Assembly (NCBI RefSeq): GCF_026151205.1
Contig: NC_087072.1
Location: 22,895,603-22,959,602, forward strand
Direction: 5' to 3'
Source of the DNA: Bolinopsis microptera
Taxonomy: Eukaryota; Ctenophora; Tentaculata; Lobata; Bolinopsidae
DNA length: 64,000 nucleotides
The notes below the pieces were generated by a model. That model was not told the DNA's origin and ran no database searches. It was given only the letters and a program-made list of their open reading frames with translations. The position numbers and the translations under genes are program-made. Positions within the stretch are counted from its first letter, which is position 1; each line of letters starts with the position of its first letter. Of this stretch, positions 44,401 to 52,656 are shown one piece after another.

Positions 44401-47016
44401 ATTTTACTTACCATTTCTGACATCCCTTGCAAGTCCATCAAGCAGTTCAGTGTAAAAAGCAGTCATAACATTGTCAGGAATCTCTTTGAATATGCCAGAG
44501 ATGAAGTCCTGCAGCTCCGTCTCTACCATGTTGTAGGGGTAGGCACTTTCATACATCATCAGACCTGGCACAAGTTCATTTACTGTTAAATACTCTATGT
44601 GGGATACTATAAAGAGAGAGAGAGTTTGGCATTAAATAGTGTAACTCATATTATTAGTCAGCCAATGAATTTATTTTGCTATATCAAAGTATTACAACCC
44701 ATTCAAAACATTAAAAATAAACTTTGTCAAAGTATTACCTGAATCGCTCTCCCGAAGAGTGATCTTCATGTGGAAGTAAGACTGGATGTCCTTCAGCCAA
44801 ACTCGAGGGTGATTGGGAAAACGTTTTTTAACATCTCCTATCAGCGCCTTCATATCACTGATATCAATCTGAAATGAGAATGGTTTTAAGATCGGATTGC
44901 ATGGTTAAATACGCTGATTGATCGCGAAAAACAAATTTTAGATACTAAGTTCAGATGGTTACTTTCACAGACAAATGAACGCAGTCTAAAACATCGCCTA
45001 AACGAGTCACGTACCCATGCTATTCACGTGATCAATGAGCACAGAATTATGCTCTGGTTACTGCATAATTCTGTTGGAACTTAATATTTGAACCTCTCGT
45101 TTGGATGTATTATTTTTAGAGCAGCATATTATTCTAAACTACCGTGCAATTGTAGCCAAGTTGGGCTCCATCTTACTTACTTGTTTAGTTCTCATAATTA
45201 GGCTCGTCTACTTAAGAGAGACCCTTGTAATTGTACTTTATAATCAGTAATCTTAGTAATTCAACTTTTAAGGCCAATGAGTGACGAAACGTCGATTATT
45301 TCATTAAGTTTTCGCAAGTCATTTGCCATGTTTCACTTTGTCTGTCAAGAGCCGTGATGCTCCCTACTAAACACTATAGTATACCATCTACATTTTCGGC
45401 CTTATGAGATCTATAGAATATGATCTGAACAGATGGCTGGAAACGGATTCAAAACGACGAATTTATCAAGTTATCATTCGAAAAAATGAACATCTTCATC
45501 AATTATTATTTAATTTGATATATTTCTTGAATGAGTGATAATAGCAAGTCATACCAGAAAGAGTGCAAGTTTCAACATTCAGGGGGGGGGGGGGGCAAAA
45601 GTCAGTGTGCAAACGGTGGCCTTAATAGCTCAGTCACTGAGTGCCCAATTGAACTAATTCTTTCTGGTATGACTTACTATCACCACTACACTGGTTCGAG
45701 GAATTTGTCAAATCGAAAAATATTCATGCTCATTTTTTTCAAATGAAGGTACATTTTCGCATTTATTTGATAGTTTGGATAGTCGGATCGAGCTAAATTT
45801 TATTGAATTGTGTTTGGCCATTCGAATTATGTTTGTCCTGAAAAAATTAGAGTCGTAGCTTCTCAGATGACCGAGATACGAAGCATAACGAGTTTATTCA
45901 TTACGTGTGATCAAGTCATCAAGTGATTGGTTTACCTAATCAAGTGATTAGGTGACCCCGTTAAACATTATGGGAATTGTTATTTGTTCATTAAGGGTGC
46001 CTAATTAAGGTGTCGTGTCACGGTGTCACAAATTCAAATTTGTTAACGAGATACACAAAATGCTTGATAACTTCGTCATTTGATAACTTCGTCATTTTTT
46101 TCAGATCAGATGCAACATTTAATAATCTACCGTCTCTGATAAAATTAGGCGTTCAGCATGTTCAGAGAGAACAATATAGGTGTTTTAATATTGAATGGGC
46201 GTGGTCTAAAATATTCGGGTTTTCAAAAGGAAGTAGGTACAGTATGCCATCTGCAAAGCAACAACTCTCAAATATAAAACACGGCGGGGGTATAAGACCC
46301 AACGTTAGCACACTGACTTTTGCCCCCCCCCCCCTGCTGTAGTTTCACTACACACGAATTTTTAGTCCTTTGTACATAGCCATAGTAGATGTCATTGTTT
46401 TAAAATAGTTCGCATTTTTAGCACAATTAAGTGACACAATAGTTAATTGACGAGAAACTCACCAACTCAAGTTGTTCCAACAAGATCTCACGTTCGGCTC
46501 TCTTCACTTGGGCAACAGGAGAGCCCTTCTTTTTAGGCTTCAGTTTACCAGAGATACGCGGCTTAGTTATCAGGTTCTCCTTGTTATCTGAACGCTTCTT
46601 TTCATCTTGGTCTGATGACTCGTCTTTCATGAGCGTGTAGATGTTCTTACTCTCCTTCAGGGGATCTGAAATAAGCATTGATTATCATTTTGGCACGATG
46701 CCCATTTTTCTAGCTATTTCTTTTTAGAGAGATAATTTTAAAATATCGGACAATGACATTAGAATTTTACCAAAAGTATCCGATGTACAAAAGTCTACGA
46801 TGTGATCATTGGACATTAAATCATATAATATGTCACAATATCTGCATATAGGTAGGTTGTAAGTACATATTATTGTAACTCACTAGAAATGCCAAAGTTT
46901 TCGAAGGATTCCTCTTCAGCAGCAACAGTAGGCAGTTCTTTCTTCTGTTTTTTAGCAGCTTTCTTACTGAGAGGAGCTTTCTTGCTCTTGCCAGCTACTT
47001 CCCATTTATTCGACAT
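32490..47016 (-). CDS. TMEM214: TMEM214, ER transmembrane protein 214 (13 coding exons, 680 aa)
   Basis: ER membrane protein; the mammalian protein is implicated in ER-stress apoptosis. Exons in transcript order: 47016-46884, 46665-46463, 44868-44739, 44606-44412, 42157-41963, 41514-41421, 35392-35293, 35157-35054, 34860-34655, 34285-34171, 33407-33245, 33143-32976, 32726-32490. All junctions are GT–AG and the sum is exactly 680 codons plus stop, against about 689 in human. Landmarks are the N-terminal MSNKWEVAGKSKKA, FPNHPRVWLKDIQSYF (exon 3), LGPSDFFGYFD (exon 7), WLLWQQMFGKHLNNSVTLLEHI (exon 9), a membrane segment ALKLALLVMVVVSAAYILHD followed by FGSFQASRTGR (exon 11), and a second hydrophobic segment in exon 12. 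The intron between exons 6 and 7 holds a whole antisense LINE. The intron between exons 2 and 3 holds a TIR element. The start codon lies 349 bp downstream of the NEMF stop on the same strand. Confidence 0.93.
35635..37509 (+). CDS. LINE ORF1: AlkB-like 2OG-Fe(II) oxygenase plus SGNH hydrolase protein
   Basis: 624 residues. Residues 1–100 are Leu-rich and possibly coiled coil, with Cys-x2-Cys near residue 33. Residues 105–170 are acidic with many VV pairs. Residues about 228–392 form an AlkB-type dioxygenase core: NLYETG (301–306), the iron ligands H313-x-D315 (PAHSDSE), SLGATRTLQIR, distal H371 (DFQHEILP), and R383-x-S-x-T-x-R389, matching the RxNxTxR 2-oxoglutarate motif. Residues about 437–620 match SGNH/GDSL hydrolases of LINE ORF1 proteins: VLFISSSM for the Ser block, TGTNNV for the Asn block, and D600-x-x-H603-LN at the C-terminus. 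AlkB enzymes oxidatively demethylate nucleic acids; SGNH domains are esterases. The joint role in retrotransposition is unknown. It lies 166 nt upstream of ORF2 in another frame. Confidence 0.88.
   Translation: MSNNQSSDISLHFCERPLEHLNFSFQSEKSENCNNCLSKDIKIDFLEKKLSLLNEIIRTSDLIAQYNDSLISDQIQIQEQSFKCENLLPNLSEEIECEIITITPQSHVVINQVEAFDVDDIVVEDVVSDSLFVDNNVVDKVVPQEVVGNEIVISEIVVNEVMADEDDVSDLPVSTATGESRINTPKPRDKYPNLVPAPVYDPITPGPMNISVTCSPSPVKPVTLLDDGPFSKFSLDLLMEELEFSHGFKNRKSVYFGDFPYEYSGATHDPKSVHNDSYLAKLSSYINVILPNFRHNSILVNLYETGAEFMPAHSDSESCIVEHSDIVTISLGATRTLQIRSNGSNEVVGSVQLQHGDVFIMSKLSQADFQHEILPDEMCDEPRISITLRLMKPPRITQSTEFGLRSPPPPIPHSGHKLTDSSSPALSVCKQPAKASQKSVLFISSSMFRFLDADKLSSSTVSASKLFYPGADAKVMLNKLKTDLHSVPSPSIIYIMTGTNNVNTVYFGSKSLKDAAGDISNLLNYLKSVYPNATINVLNILPRSTKGRNDVVAELNKVIKDMCSKDSCFNYISTHNLFNYNRSGFRKEFYFARPSAKISDNCHLNTSGVIRLAKFLKYWAHKQV
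37676..40696 (+). CDS. LINE ORF2: APE-type endonuclease and reverse transcriptase
   Basis: Open for 1006 codons with an in-frame TAG at 37664 just upstream. Endonuclease signatures are HCNMQ (catalytic Asn), LNET (Glu), GGCGI, LGDVNVD, TIDVVITN and GDHQVV. The RT has KVTPIHKDGD, NYRPISILP, FLDIRKAFDTVNH, SGVPQGSILGP and the active-site FADD box (LFADDGALYF), with a C-terminal WNILPKSLRE region typical of Jockey/CR1/L2 relatives. The only early ATG (37781) comes directly after the catalytic Asn codon. The true start must therefore be non-AUG upstream (for example TTG at 37676), by reinitiation or otherwise, if the endonuclease is functional. It makes the nicking and target-primed reverse transcription enzyme of the element. 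Confidence 0.92.
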   Translation: MEKFSCSHSSSCINPCISKITVSYHAKKLAVGHCNMQGGLTGMPKCLEIQDLIWKEKLDVLCLNETNLKSDIDSASLNLPKNFTFIRKDRPNDNGHGGCGILISEHIKFKMIQLNLVLQYDQIEAIWIHLTDCNIFICCFYRSELFSPLDKFLDYMTDCMMSIGSKNVIWLGDVNVDQNNISSMNYKKLDITMKMFGMVQVVQDITRIAKLGNRITKTTIDVVITNTYSKFLDCKVLDDCIGDHQVVKFIVDFNVHKASKFKKLLIRDHSKMNVTALKEFLETCDYRPIIDSTSLNDAVDGLNEHIDHYYDHFCPIKQIKCHSDYIHKPSPEFLESKKLKGKLYRKFLTHNKNRRIHPNGVIHCNKCDSLWMAYKRQRNYSTYLSRINRKTNLATELKAKCAMNDLKGVWKTIKTASNLPVKANNINNNLDAETTNKYFAEIGPKIQAEVQLENENEFLSYLQNEQIDNETSLNSFTEITESNILDYVASIPCSKSTNDHIPLRVFRQILPAFIAPLTHLVNLSLSSGIMPNSCKVAKVTPIHKDGDTENPSNYRPISILPILGKCIEFCVNSQLTQYLDEKGILSEHQYGFRKDHSTTYLMLDLFDRIFTAKNSAKHPAIIFLDIRKAFDTVNHDILIQKLKHYGIKDTALSWFRSFLTDRLQQTRVGSRISSLHSLNSGVPQGSILGPILFSIFINDLPNACLFSKPYLFADDGALYFDNISRGNYGNIKQELKLVIRWLQANKLSLNNEKTKLMILDSKPNLDAILVEICDDLTLVICETKSHKYLGLIVDSRLTFNEHIDNIKKKISKRIGAMYRSKKLLPLKFRKMFANALMLPHFDYLDTIWSRTYKKRLGELDIMYKKVAKIALDVNIRERSVNVYKNMGWLPLHLRRQVHLSSYMYRIINETCPKHFIGKFSYISGGSREAENCNLYTPKSRSHKEFNYLGTKAWNILPKSLRECDDVKKFSKLYKETLMNMLLTDENYQGDNSYDKFMIPPNTSQCI
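40965..41080 (+). repeat. Duplicated 51-bp unit in the LINE 3'UTR
   Basis: ATTGTAAATAG…TTTGAC…AAGGGA…TACGT…TATTTTACCC…GAGTT occurs at 40965–41015 and 41030–41080 with a period of 65 bp and several substitutions between copies. Confidence 0.85.
41288..41318 (+). repeat. (TTTA)n tract at the LINE 3' end
   Basis: Five or more TTTA units followed by CTAAAG. It probably marks the element's 3' terminus, since several LINE clades end in short tandem repeats instead of poly(A). Confidence 0.75.
42158..44411. other. TMEM214 intron 4 sequence
   Basis: 2.25 kb between exons 4 and 5 without a recognisable gene or known repeat. An 87-codon minus-strand ORF near 43276–43539 is hydrophobic in places, but nothing supports it as a gene. 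Confidence 0.45.
45580..46336. mobile_element. TIR element family T1, copy 1, in TMEM214 intron 2
   Basis: Ends CAGGGGGG… at 45580 and …CCCCCCTG at 46336 are inverted repeats: a G-run followed by GCAAAAGTCAGTGTGC on the left, with its complement on the right. The interior of 757 bp is the reverse complement, with divergence, of the element at 50700–51466 and has no transposase. The left flank (45539–45566) also pairs with 45655–45680 (TCTTTCTGGTATGACTTACT side), forming an extra fold-back. No TA target duplication is visible here, unlike copy 2. Confidence 0.75.
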
Positions 47017-47365
47017 GTTCTTGAAGGAGTGTTGCCCTAGCTTTGAAATGTGCAGATATCAGTTAATTTGAAATAAAATTTTGCATGCTACATGTCTCAG
47101 ATATCAAAATGTAATGAGTATTTGAGGACAAGATTGATTCGATACAGAGAAATTTCCAATAGTCATGAAACATGAGGGTTATCAATTAATTTTAGAAAAC
47201 AGGAGCCAACAATAATTAGAATGTGGAGATAAAAGCCTTTAAATTATAACACAAATAGTTTTAAAAAACAAAATATATCAATATGATACCATTTGCATTG
47301 CTTGTATGATAAGAACTAAAAATAATATCAGCACAGTTTTGGCAATCAAATAACTTAAACAAAAA

Positions 47366-50314
47366 TCATTTCTTCCCGTGTCCATGCAAATTTGGGGCAG
47401 AAATCTTAACTTTACCAGGAATATTTACGGTCATATCAACATCTTTCAAACTCTTGAACACATTCTTTTCTTGTAACAAAGCATTTTTGTCTCTAGTGAA
47501 CATATCTAGAATGGTCTTACATGCTTTCCCCTTCTTAGTTGCACCAGGTGTCAATTTCACTCTGTATTTACAAGACGACATGGAATTGTATGGAGCAACA
47601 AAAGGAATTCCAAATAAAATAGTGTCTGAAGGTAATGGGTTGCGTACAAGAGAATCGAGAATGTCAATGGGCTCATCCTCGTTATCACTTAAGTCAATTT
47701 CTAATGTTGGAGCAGGTTTCGATGGCTGTACTTTGGGTTGAACATCTTCAGTGCCCATAGTTTTTGCAACATTTTCTTTATCAGTGTTGTCAGGTTCATT
47801 GGCTTCTTTTTTTACTTCTACAATTTCATCTTCTTCTTCTTTTAAGTCTTTGGTCAATGTTTGCAATACCCTGTCTGCTTCACTAAGCTTTACTTTCTCA
47901 ACTTCCCCTTTGTATCCTGCAACAACATTTTTGGCAGTCGATGTAGCTCGGTACTTCAATTTAGAGTTACTAGACCCAGTCTTACCCTTGCCTTTTTTAT
48001 TACCAGCTGACCCTAATAAAGCCATCATTGCCTCTCTCTCGTCATCGCTCTGGTCTTCATACTTCTCCATTCTCTTTTTCTTCCCCTTCTGCCCTCTTTT
48101 AGGCCGGTTATCACACTTCTTTGGTTCAGAAACATTTTTTCCATGAGATGGTTTCTTTGGTTCTTGTTTCTTCTTGTAAGAAGGATTGTGGGCAGTTCCA
48201 ACGAATTCAGTGAATTCAGACTGCTCTATTTCTGGTTCCGGCACTGCCGATATGTGAAGATTGTATTTATCAAACAGTTCCTCAAGAACATCCTCATCAC
48301 CTTTATTGATCAATGTATTTTCATTCGCATCACTATCAGGATCAGATTGTTCTAGTTCAAGATCTGCTTCTTCTGGCACATCAGTCTCCAATTTGGCTTC
48401 AATTTTAATCTCAACTTTGTCGTTGTTATGGAAAGATGGCTCCTGAGAAACTTTTCTTCTTTCTTCCACACTTTCATCATCGATTTTGAATAGCACAGAA
48501 AAGCCAAGAATGTGTTGTGCTGGGGGGAGGTAATTTTTCTTTCCTCTTATCATGAAACTTCCAGTGGTTAAGTACTCTCCAGTTGGGGCAGTTTTAGAAA
48601 CCTGCTCAGCATGAACCCAGTATGCACTTGTAACAATCTTGTTATTCCATGCTGAACTTTGGCAAAGAGCAAAACATCCTGCTTCCATCATGGTTTTTGG
48701 TGGTAGTGGATCACTTGACTTGTTCTTAACAATGATCGATGTGGCACCATGAATATCAGCATGAACATATGAATCATTTTTCTTGAGATATTTCTTTACC
48801 AAAATTTCGTTCTGTGTGGCATCCCTACCACCTATAATTATGTAACCTTCTGAACTTATAAACCACAAAAACTTCTCAAACCAAAGCATCTTTCTTGCCT
48901 TTTTTATTGATGCTACAATATTTATATCTTTTATTGTTGCCTGAGTTTTCTTTTCAGCATTCTTCAGAGCAACAGCAGATGACTGGATTGTCTTTTCCTC
49001 TTTTACAGCAGACTGTTTCACCTGGTCAAAATACTGTTTAGCATTGCTGTAAGCACCCATAGCCAAATCTATGTCAACATCAACAGCAACCACCTCTTCT
49101 TCGAATGGATCTTTAAGTGACATAGTCATTTTGTTGTTCTGTAAGTTTATTTTTCTTATTGCCAGAGCTGCTTGGTGATTACTTTCTTTACCCTCTTGAA
49201 CCAGTTCATCTATCTCTTCCCAGGACAGACGATTAGCAACCAGATTTTGAATGGTATTAATCGCTTCTTCAACACATTCTAGGTTAACTTCTATCAAATA
49301 AGCTTTGTTGGCTGAATCTTCTTGCACGTTTTTCAAGACTTTTATTCTATTTTCATGATCAGTTTTGATATTCTCTAACTTTTTCATGACATTCTTTTCT
49401 TTCTGCACTGATTTTATTTCAATCTTCTGGGTCTCCTGTTCATAGAAAAATACATCAATAGCATCATTGTATGATGGAAACTCCTTCGATTCCATTGATG
49501 TGCACTGATCAAACACAATTGGATGAAATTCGTCCATTACTGAATCAGTGGCACTGCTTTTAACCTTTTTGAAGAATATGAATCCACTCTTTAATGTCAA
49601 CGGAAGAGAACTAAACTTGCAGTGTGCAACTTCCATTGATTTTTGAATTTGGGAAAGATTGTCCAAGACACTACTTTCATTGATTTTCTCGTTAGCATCC
49701 ATACCATTTTCTCTCAAACAATGTTCTATGAGGGGAATGCTATATGGAAACATGAAATTAAGCCACCGCTTAAGCTGTGTGTTGGGTTTAATGTCACTTG
49801 TATTACTGTTCATAATTTCCATGTTTGGACTTGTTAAAGTCTGACAAACTTCAAAAGGATAGAAATGACCAACTGCATATCTGATATCCTCCTTTTCATC
49901 TTCTCTTGTCCTTAATATAGCAGTGATCATATACTGATCGTTACAAAGACATATGTTTCCTTTGTCATAAAGTTCAATAATTAAATGGGAAGAAAACTCT
50001 TCACTTCCAAACTTCAGATCTACAATTCTATCACAACCAATTTGAGAGACACTTGTTAACCTCTTGTTCCTCATAACTTTTCTACATTTAGCCGAAAATG
50101 GGGAAGGTATCATTTGTTTTGGCCATTCAAAGGCAGTCAAATGAATTCTAGAACCTGATTCTATATACAACATCGATTTCACCTCTTGTCCAAACTTGAT
50201 GATATATGATTTGTTGTTTATGTCGTAGACATTGATAACACGCAGATCTTGAACTTTTGATTTAAGTTCGCTGACAATGCATGCAACATCGAAGGAGTTA
50301 AACTTGATCTTCAT
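47366..50314 (-). CDS. NEMF: NEMF (Rqc2/NFACT family), ribosome-associated quality control factor
   Basis: 982 residues in one exon; human NEMF is about 1076. It binds 60S subunits carrying stalled nascent chains, works with Listerin, and adds C-terminal tails using tRNA. NFACT-N lies at the N-terminus (NVYDINNKSYIIK, FEWPKQMIPSPFSAKCRK, CDRIVDLKFG). Asp9 and the Asp95-Arg96 pair match residues known to be needed for tailing in the family. Central coiled coils lie near residues 300–345 and 430–475. NFACT-R is at about 475–590 (WFEKFLWFISSEGYIIIGGR, HADIHGATS, SKTAPTGEYLTTGSFMIRGK). An acidic/basic linker follows with KKRMEKYEDQSDDERE and LLGSAG. NFACT-C is at the end (YRVKLTPGATKKGKA, NIPGKVKISAPNL). 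The sequence TTATTTTTTAG just before GATATAGG-ATG looks like a 5'UTR splice acceptor. It lies upstream of TMEM214 on the same strand. Confidence 0.96.
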   Translation of the reverse strand: MKIKFNSFDVACIVSELKSKVQDLRVINVYDINNKSYIIKFGQEVKSMLYIESGSRIHLTAFEWPKQMIPSPFSAKCRKVMRNKRLTSVSQIGCDRIVDLKFGSEEFSSHLIIELYDKGNICLCNDQYMITAILRTREDEKEDIRYAVGHFYPFEVCQTLTSPNMEIMNSNTSDIKPNTQLKRWLNFMFPYSIPLIEHCLRENGMDANEKINESSVLDNLSQIQKSMEVAHCKFSSLPLTLKSGFIFFKKVKSSATDSVMDEFHPIVFDQCTSMESKEFPSYNDAIDVFFYEQETQKIEIKSVQKEKNVMKKLENIKTDHENRIKVLKNVQEDSANKAYLIEVNLECVEEAINTIQNLVANRLSWEEIDELVQEGKESNHQAALAIRKINLQNNKMTMSLKDPFEEEVVAVDVDIDLAMGAYSNAKQYFDQVKQSAVKEEKTIQSSAVALKNAEKKTQATIKDINIVASIKKARKMLWFEKFLWFISSEGYIIIGGRDATQNEILVKKYLKKNDSYVHADIHGATSIIVKNKSSDPLPPKTMMEAGCFALCQSSAWNNKIVTSAYWVHAEQVSKTAPTGEYLTTGSFMIRGKKNYLPPAQHILGFSVLFKIDDESVEERRKVSQEPSFHNNDKVEIKIEAKLETDVPEEADLELEQSDPDSDANENTLINKGDEDVLEELFDKYNLHISAVPEPEIEQSEFTEFVGTAHNPSYKKKQEPKKPSHGKNVSEPKKCDNRPKRGQKGKKKRMEKYEDQSDDEREAMMALLGSAGNKKGKGKTGSSNSKLKYRATSTAKNVVAGYKGEVEKVKLSEADRVLQTLTKDLKEEEDEIVEVKKEANEPDNTDKENVAKTMGTEDVQPKVQPSKPAPTLEIDLSDNEDEPIDILDSLVRNPLPSDTILFGIPFVAPYNSMSSCKYRVKLTPGATKKGKACKTILDMFTRDKNALLQEKNVFKSLKDVDMTVNIPGKVKISAPNLHGHGKK

Positions 50315-50699
50315 CCTATATCCTAAAAAATAAGTGTTTTATTGAGAAAATAAACTTCAAAGTTAACTTGGACTTAACTCAAAGAATAAACAAGGCATTT
50401 GAGAAAAGACAATTTTTTTTTGAGAAAAGACAATTTTATTATTTATCACCAATTCAATACATAATCAATAAATATATATCCGAATAAATTTGATTAAAAA
50501 TTAAATGATACAAGTATGCTAGCAGCTAGCGCGCTTATATTTGATAAATATTCACGCTGTTCAAATGGGTTTTACCACACCGCCACTCACATTAGCACAG
50601 TTGGTGAACGGACCCAGGCGCTGTTAAGCTTTTATGAGCCCTGGTTGACTGCTGAGAGTGGCGAAGGGGCTGATATTAATTTTATCTTAGTTTAACCTA

Positions 50700-51466
50700 C
50701 AGGGTGGGCCAAAAGTCAGTACCCATACGTTGGCCTTAATAGCTCCGCCGTGTGTTATATTTGAGAGCTGTTGCTTTGCAGATGGCATAATGTACTTACT
50801 GGTTCGAGGATTCCGTCGTCAAAATTTGAAAATTCGAATATTTTAGACCACGCCCATTCAATATTGAAACACCTATATTGTTTTCTCTGAACATGCTGAA
50901 CGCCTAATTTTTTCAGAGACGGTAGATTATCAAATGTTGCATATGATCTGAAAACATGAGGCAAAACGGATTAGAAATGACGAAGTTATCAAGCATTTTC
51001 TGTATCTCGTTAACAAAATTGACTGGGTGATTATGTGACACCGTGACACAACACCTTAATTGGGCACCCTTAACAATTCCCATAATGTTTAACGGGGTAG
51101 TTAACGGGGTCACCTTATCACGTGATTAGGTAAACCAATCACCTGATCACACGTAATGAATAAACTCGTTATGCTTCATATCTCGGTCATCTGAGAAGCT
51201 ACAGTTCTAATTCTTTCGGGACAAACGTAATTCGAATTGCCAAACACAATTCAATAACATTTAGCTTGATCCGACTATCCAAACTATCAAATAAATGTGA
51301 AAATGAACCTCCATTTGAAAAAAATGAACACGAATATTTTTCGAGTTGACAAATTCCTCGAACCAGTGGTGGTACTAAGTCATACCAGAAGGAAGTATTT
51401 AAATTGGGCACTCAGTGACTGAGCTATAAAGGCCAACGTATGGGTACTGACTTTTGGCCCACCCTG
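50700..51466. mobile_element. TIR element family T1, copy 2, upstream of NEMF (TA target duplication)
   Basis: The left end CAGGGTGGGCCAAAAGTCAG continues for about 45 bp and is matched in inverted orientation at the right end, ending CCACCCTG at 51466. Both sides are flanked by TA (50698–50699 and 51467–51468), the target duplication of Tc1/mariner elements. At 767 bp it has no transposase and is therefore non-autonomous. The interior matches copy 1 at 45580–46336 in inverted orientation. Confidence 0.9.
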
Positions 51467-51828
51467 TATATTCCAATAAAATTTTAGTTTTGTGTTATAA
51501 TTATATGACTTTTATGCGATATTTAAGTTACAGCTGCTCGCAATACATTATTGCTTAAAAATTGTTAAATATATGCTCGCTATACGCTTAATTTTAGATA
51601 CCGTATGTATATATACATATCAGCTCATAATACCAAATAACAATAATAAATAAATTAAAAGCATTGAAGAGGTCCAAAACCAATTCAAGCATGACACAAA
51701 GTTGAATACATTTTCATCGGAAGCTGCAAGCTTATTAACGTTTGATTCTGTACGTTCATGATCCGTTATTATGCATTCACCTTCAGGCGGTGTCGACGGA
51801 TCATGCGAAGAGGGTTTTTGACAGGCTG

Positions 51829-52625
51829 TATCATATTTTACCTTTAAGTTATTATATTCATAGACATGTCTGAGTGGTTATGTTTTGTTGTTTCACACAC
51901 ACTCATTCCCTTAGCATGTAAATACAACAAGGATGTAAATATAGAGGATTCAGGTGAACTGAACGAGAGCTAACCCTGAAGGGCAGGTAGTGTAATGTTT
52001 AGCTTATTTTGGTTTCTATGTAGTAGTTTCAGTTTCTTTGTAGTAGTTCCTTTAGTCCTAGGTTTGTAGTTTTGGGGTTACTACTTTCTAACATACTTTC
52101 TTATATTTACAGGGTTGTTTTTAGTTCTAGTGAGTGTCTGCTGCTGTAAGAGTGAAAGCCAGACAAGTCAAGTTCCAGTGTGTGTGTGTGTCACGGGGAC
52201 CACACAGAAGAACCTAAAGAGAAGATCTAGTGTTTGTGAGTAAGGGAATATCACAACACGTTCACATCACTTCTGGGGAAGTGATAGAAGAATTAGTTTC
52301 TAAGAAGTTAGAAGAAGTTAGAAGAAGTAGTTTATTATAAGAAGTTTGAACTGTTATTAAGAAGGATTTACAGTTTTGGGAAGATTTGTTTGTAATCACA
52401 TTACCACACCACTCACGAGGTTAAGTGAGTGAGAGTTGTGTTTGAGGTCTGTGTAGAGTGACGTGCAGTGATAGTGAGTGCAGCGTTAGTGTGCTAACCC
52501 ATTACCCATTTGTTAACAATTCATTTACTAACCTATTTAACCAATTGTTACCAATTTAGTTACTAACCCAAATTACAACTTGTTTTACTTTGTCTCCCGT
52601 GATTGATCAGAATACACAATTAACA
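51829..52625 (+). repeat. 5' LTR of the copia element
   Basis: 797 bp, starting TATCATATTTTACC and ending CACAATTAACA. It starts TA, not the usual TG. It contains a (TG)n tract (TGTGTGTGTGTG) near 52180 and a small AGAAGTTAGAAGAAGTTAG tandem. Confidence 0.95.
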
Positions 52626-52626
52626 G

Positions 52627-52640
52627 TGGTAGCAGAAAGG
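52627..52640 (+). other. Probable primer-binding site
   Basis: TGGTAGCAGAAAGG starts one base after the 5' LTR. The leading TGG pairs with the CCA end of a tRNA primer. The tRNA was not identified. Confidence 0.6.
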
Positions 52641-52656
52641 AACGATTAGATCAATC

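Noticed and set aside
46010-46342. ORFs in both T1 elements sharing LPSL-KLGVQHVQR-type peptides (also 50755–50964, minus)
   Set aside because: The shared peptides follow from DNA similarity of the two elements. The frames are short, run into the TIRs and show no transposase motif.
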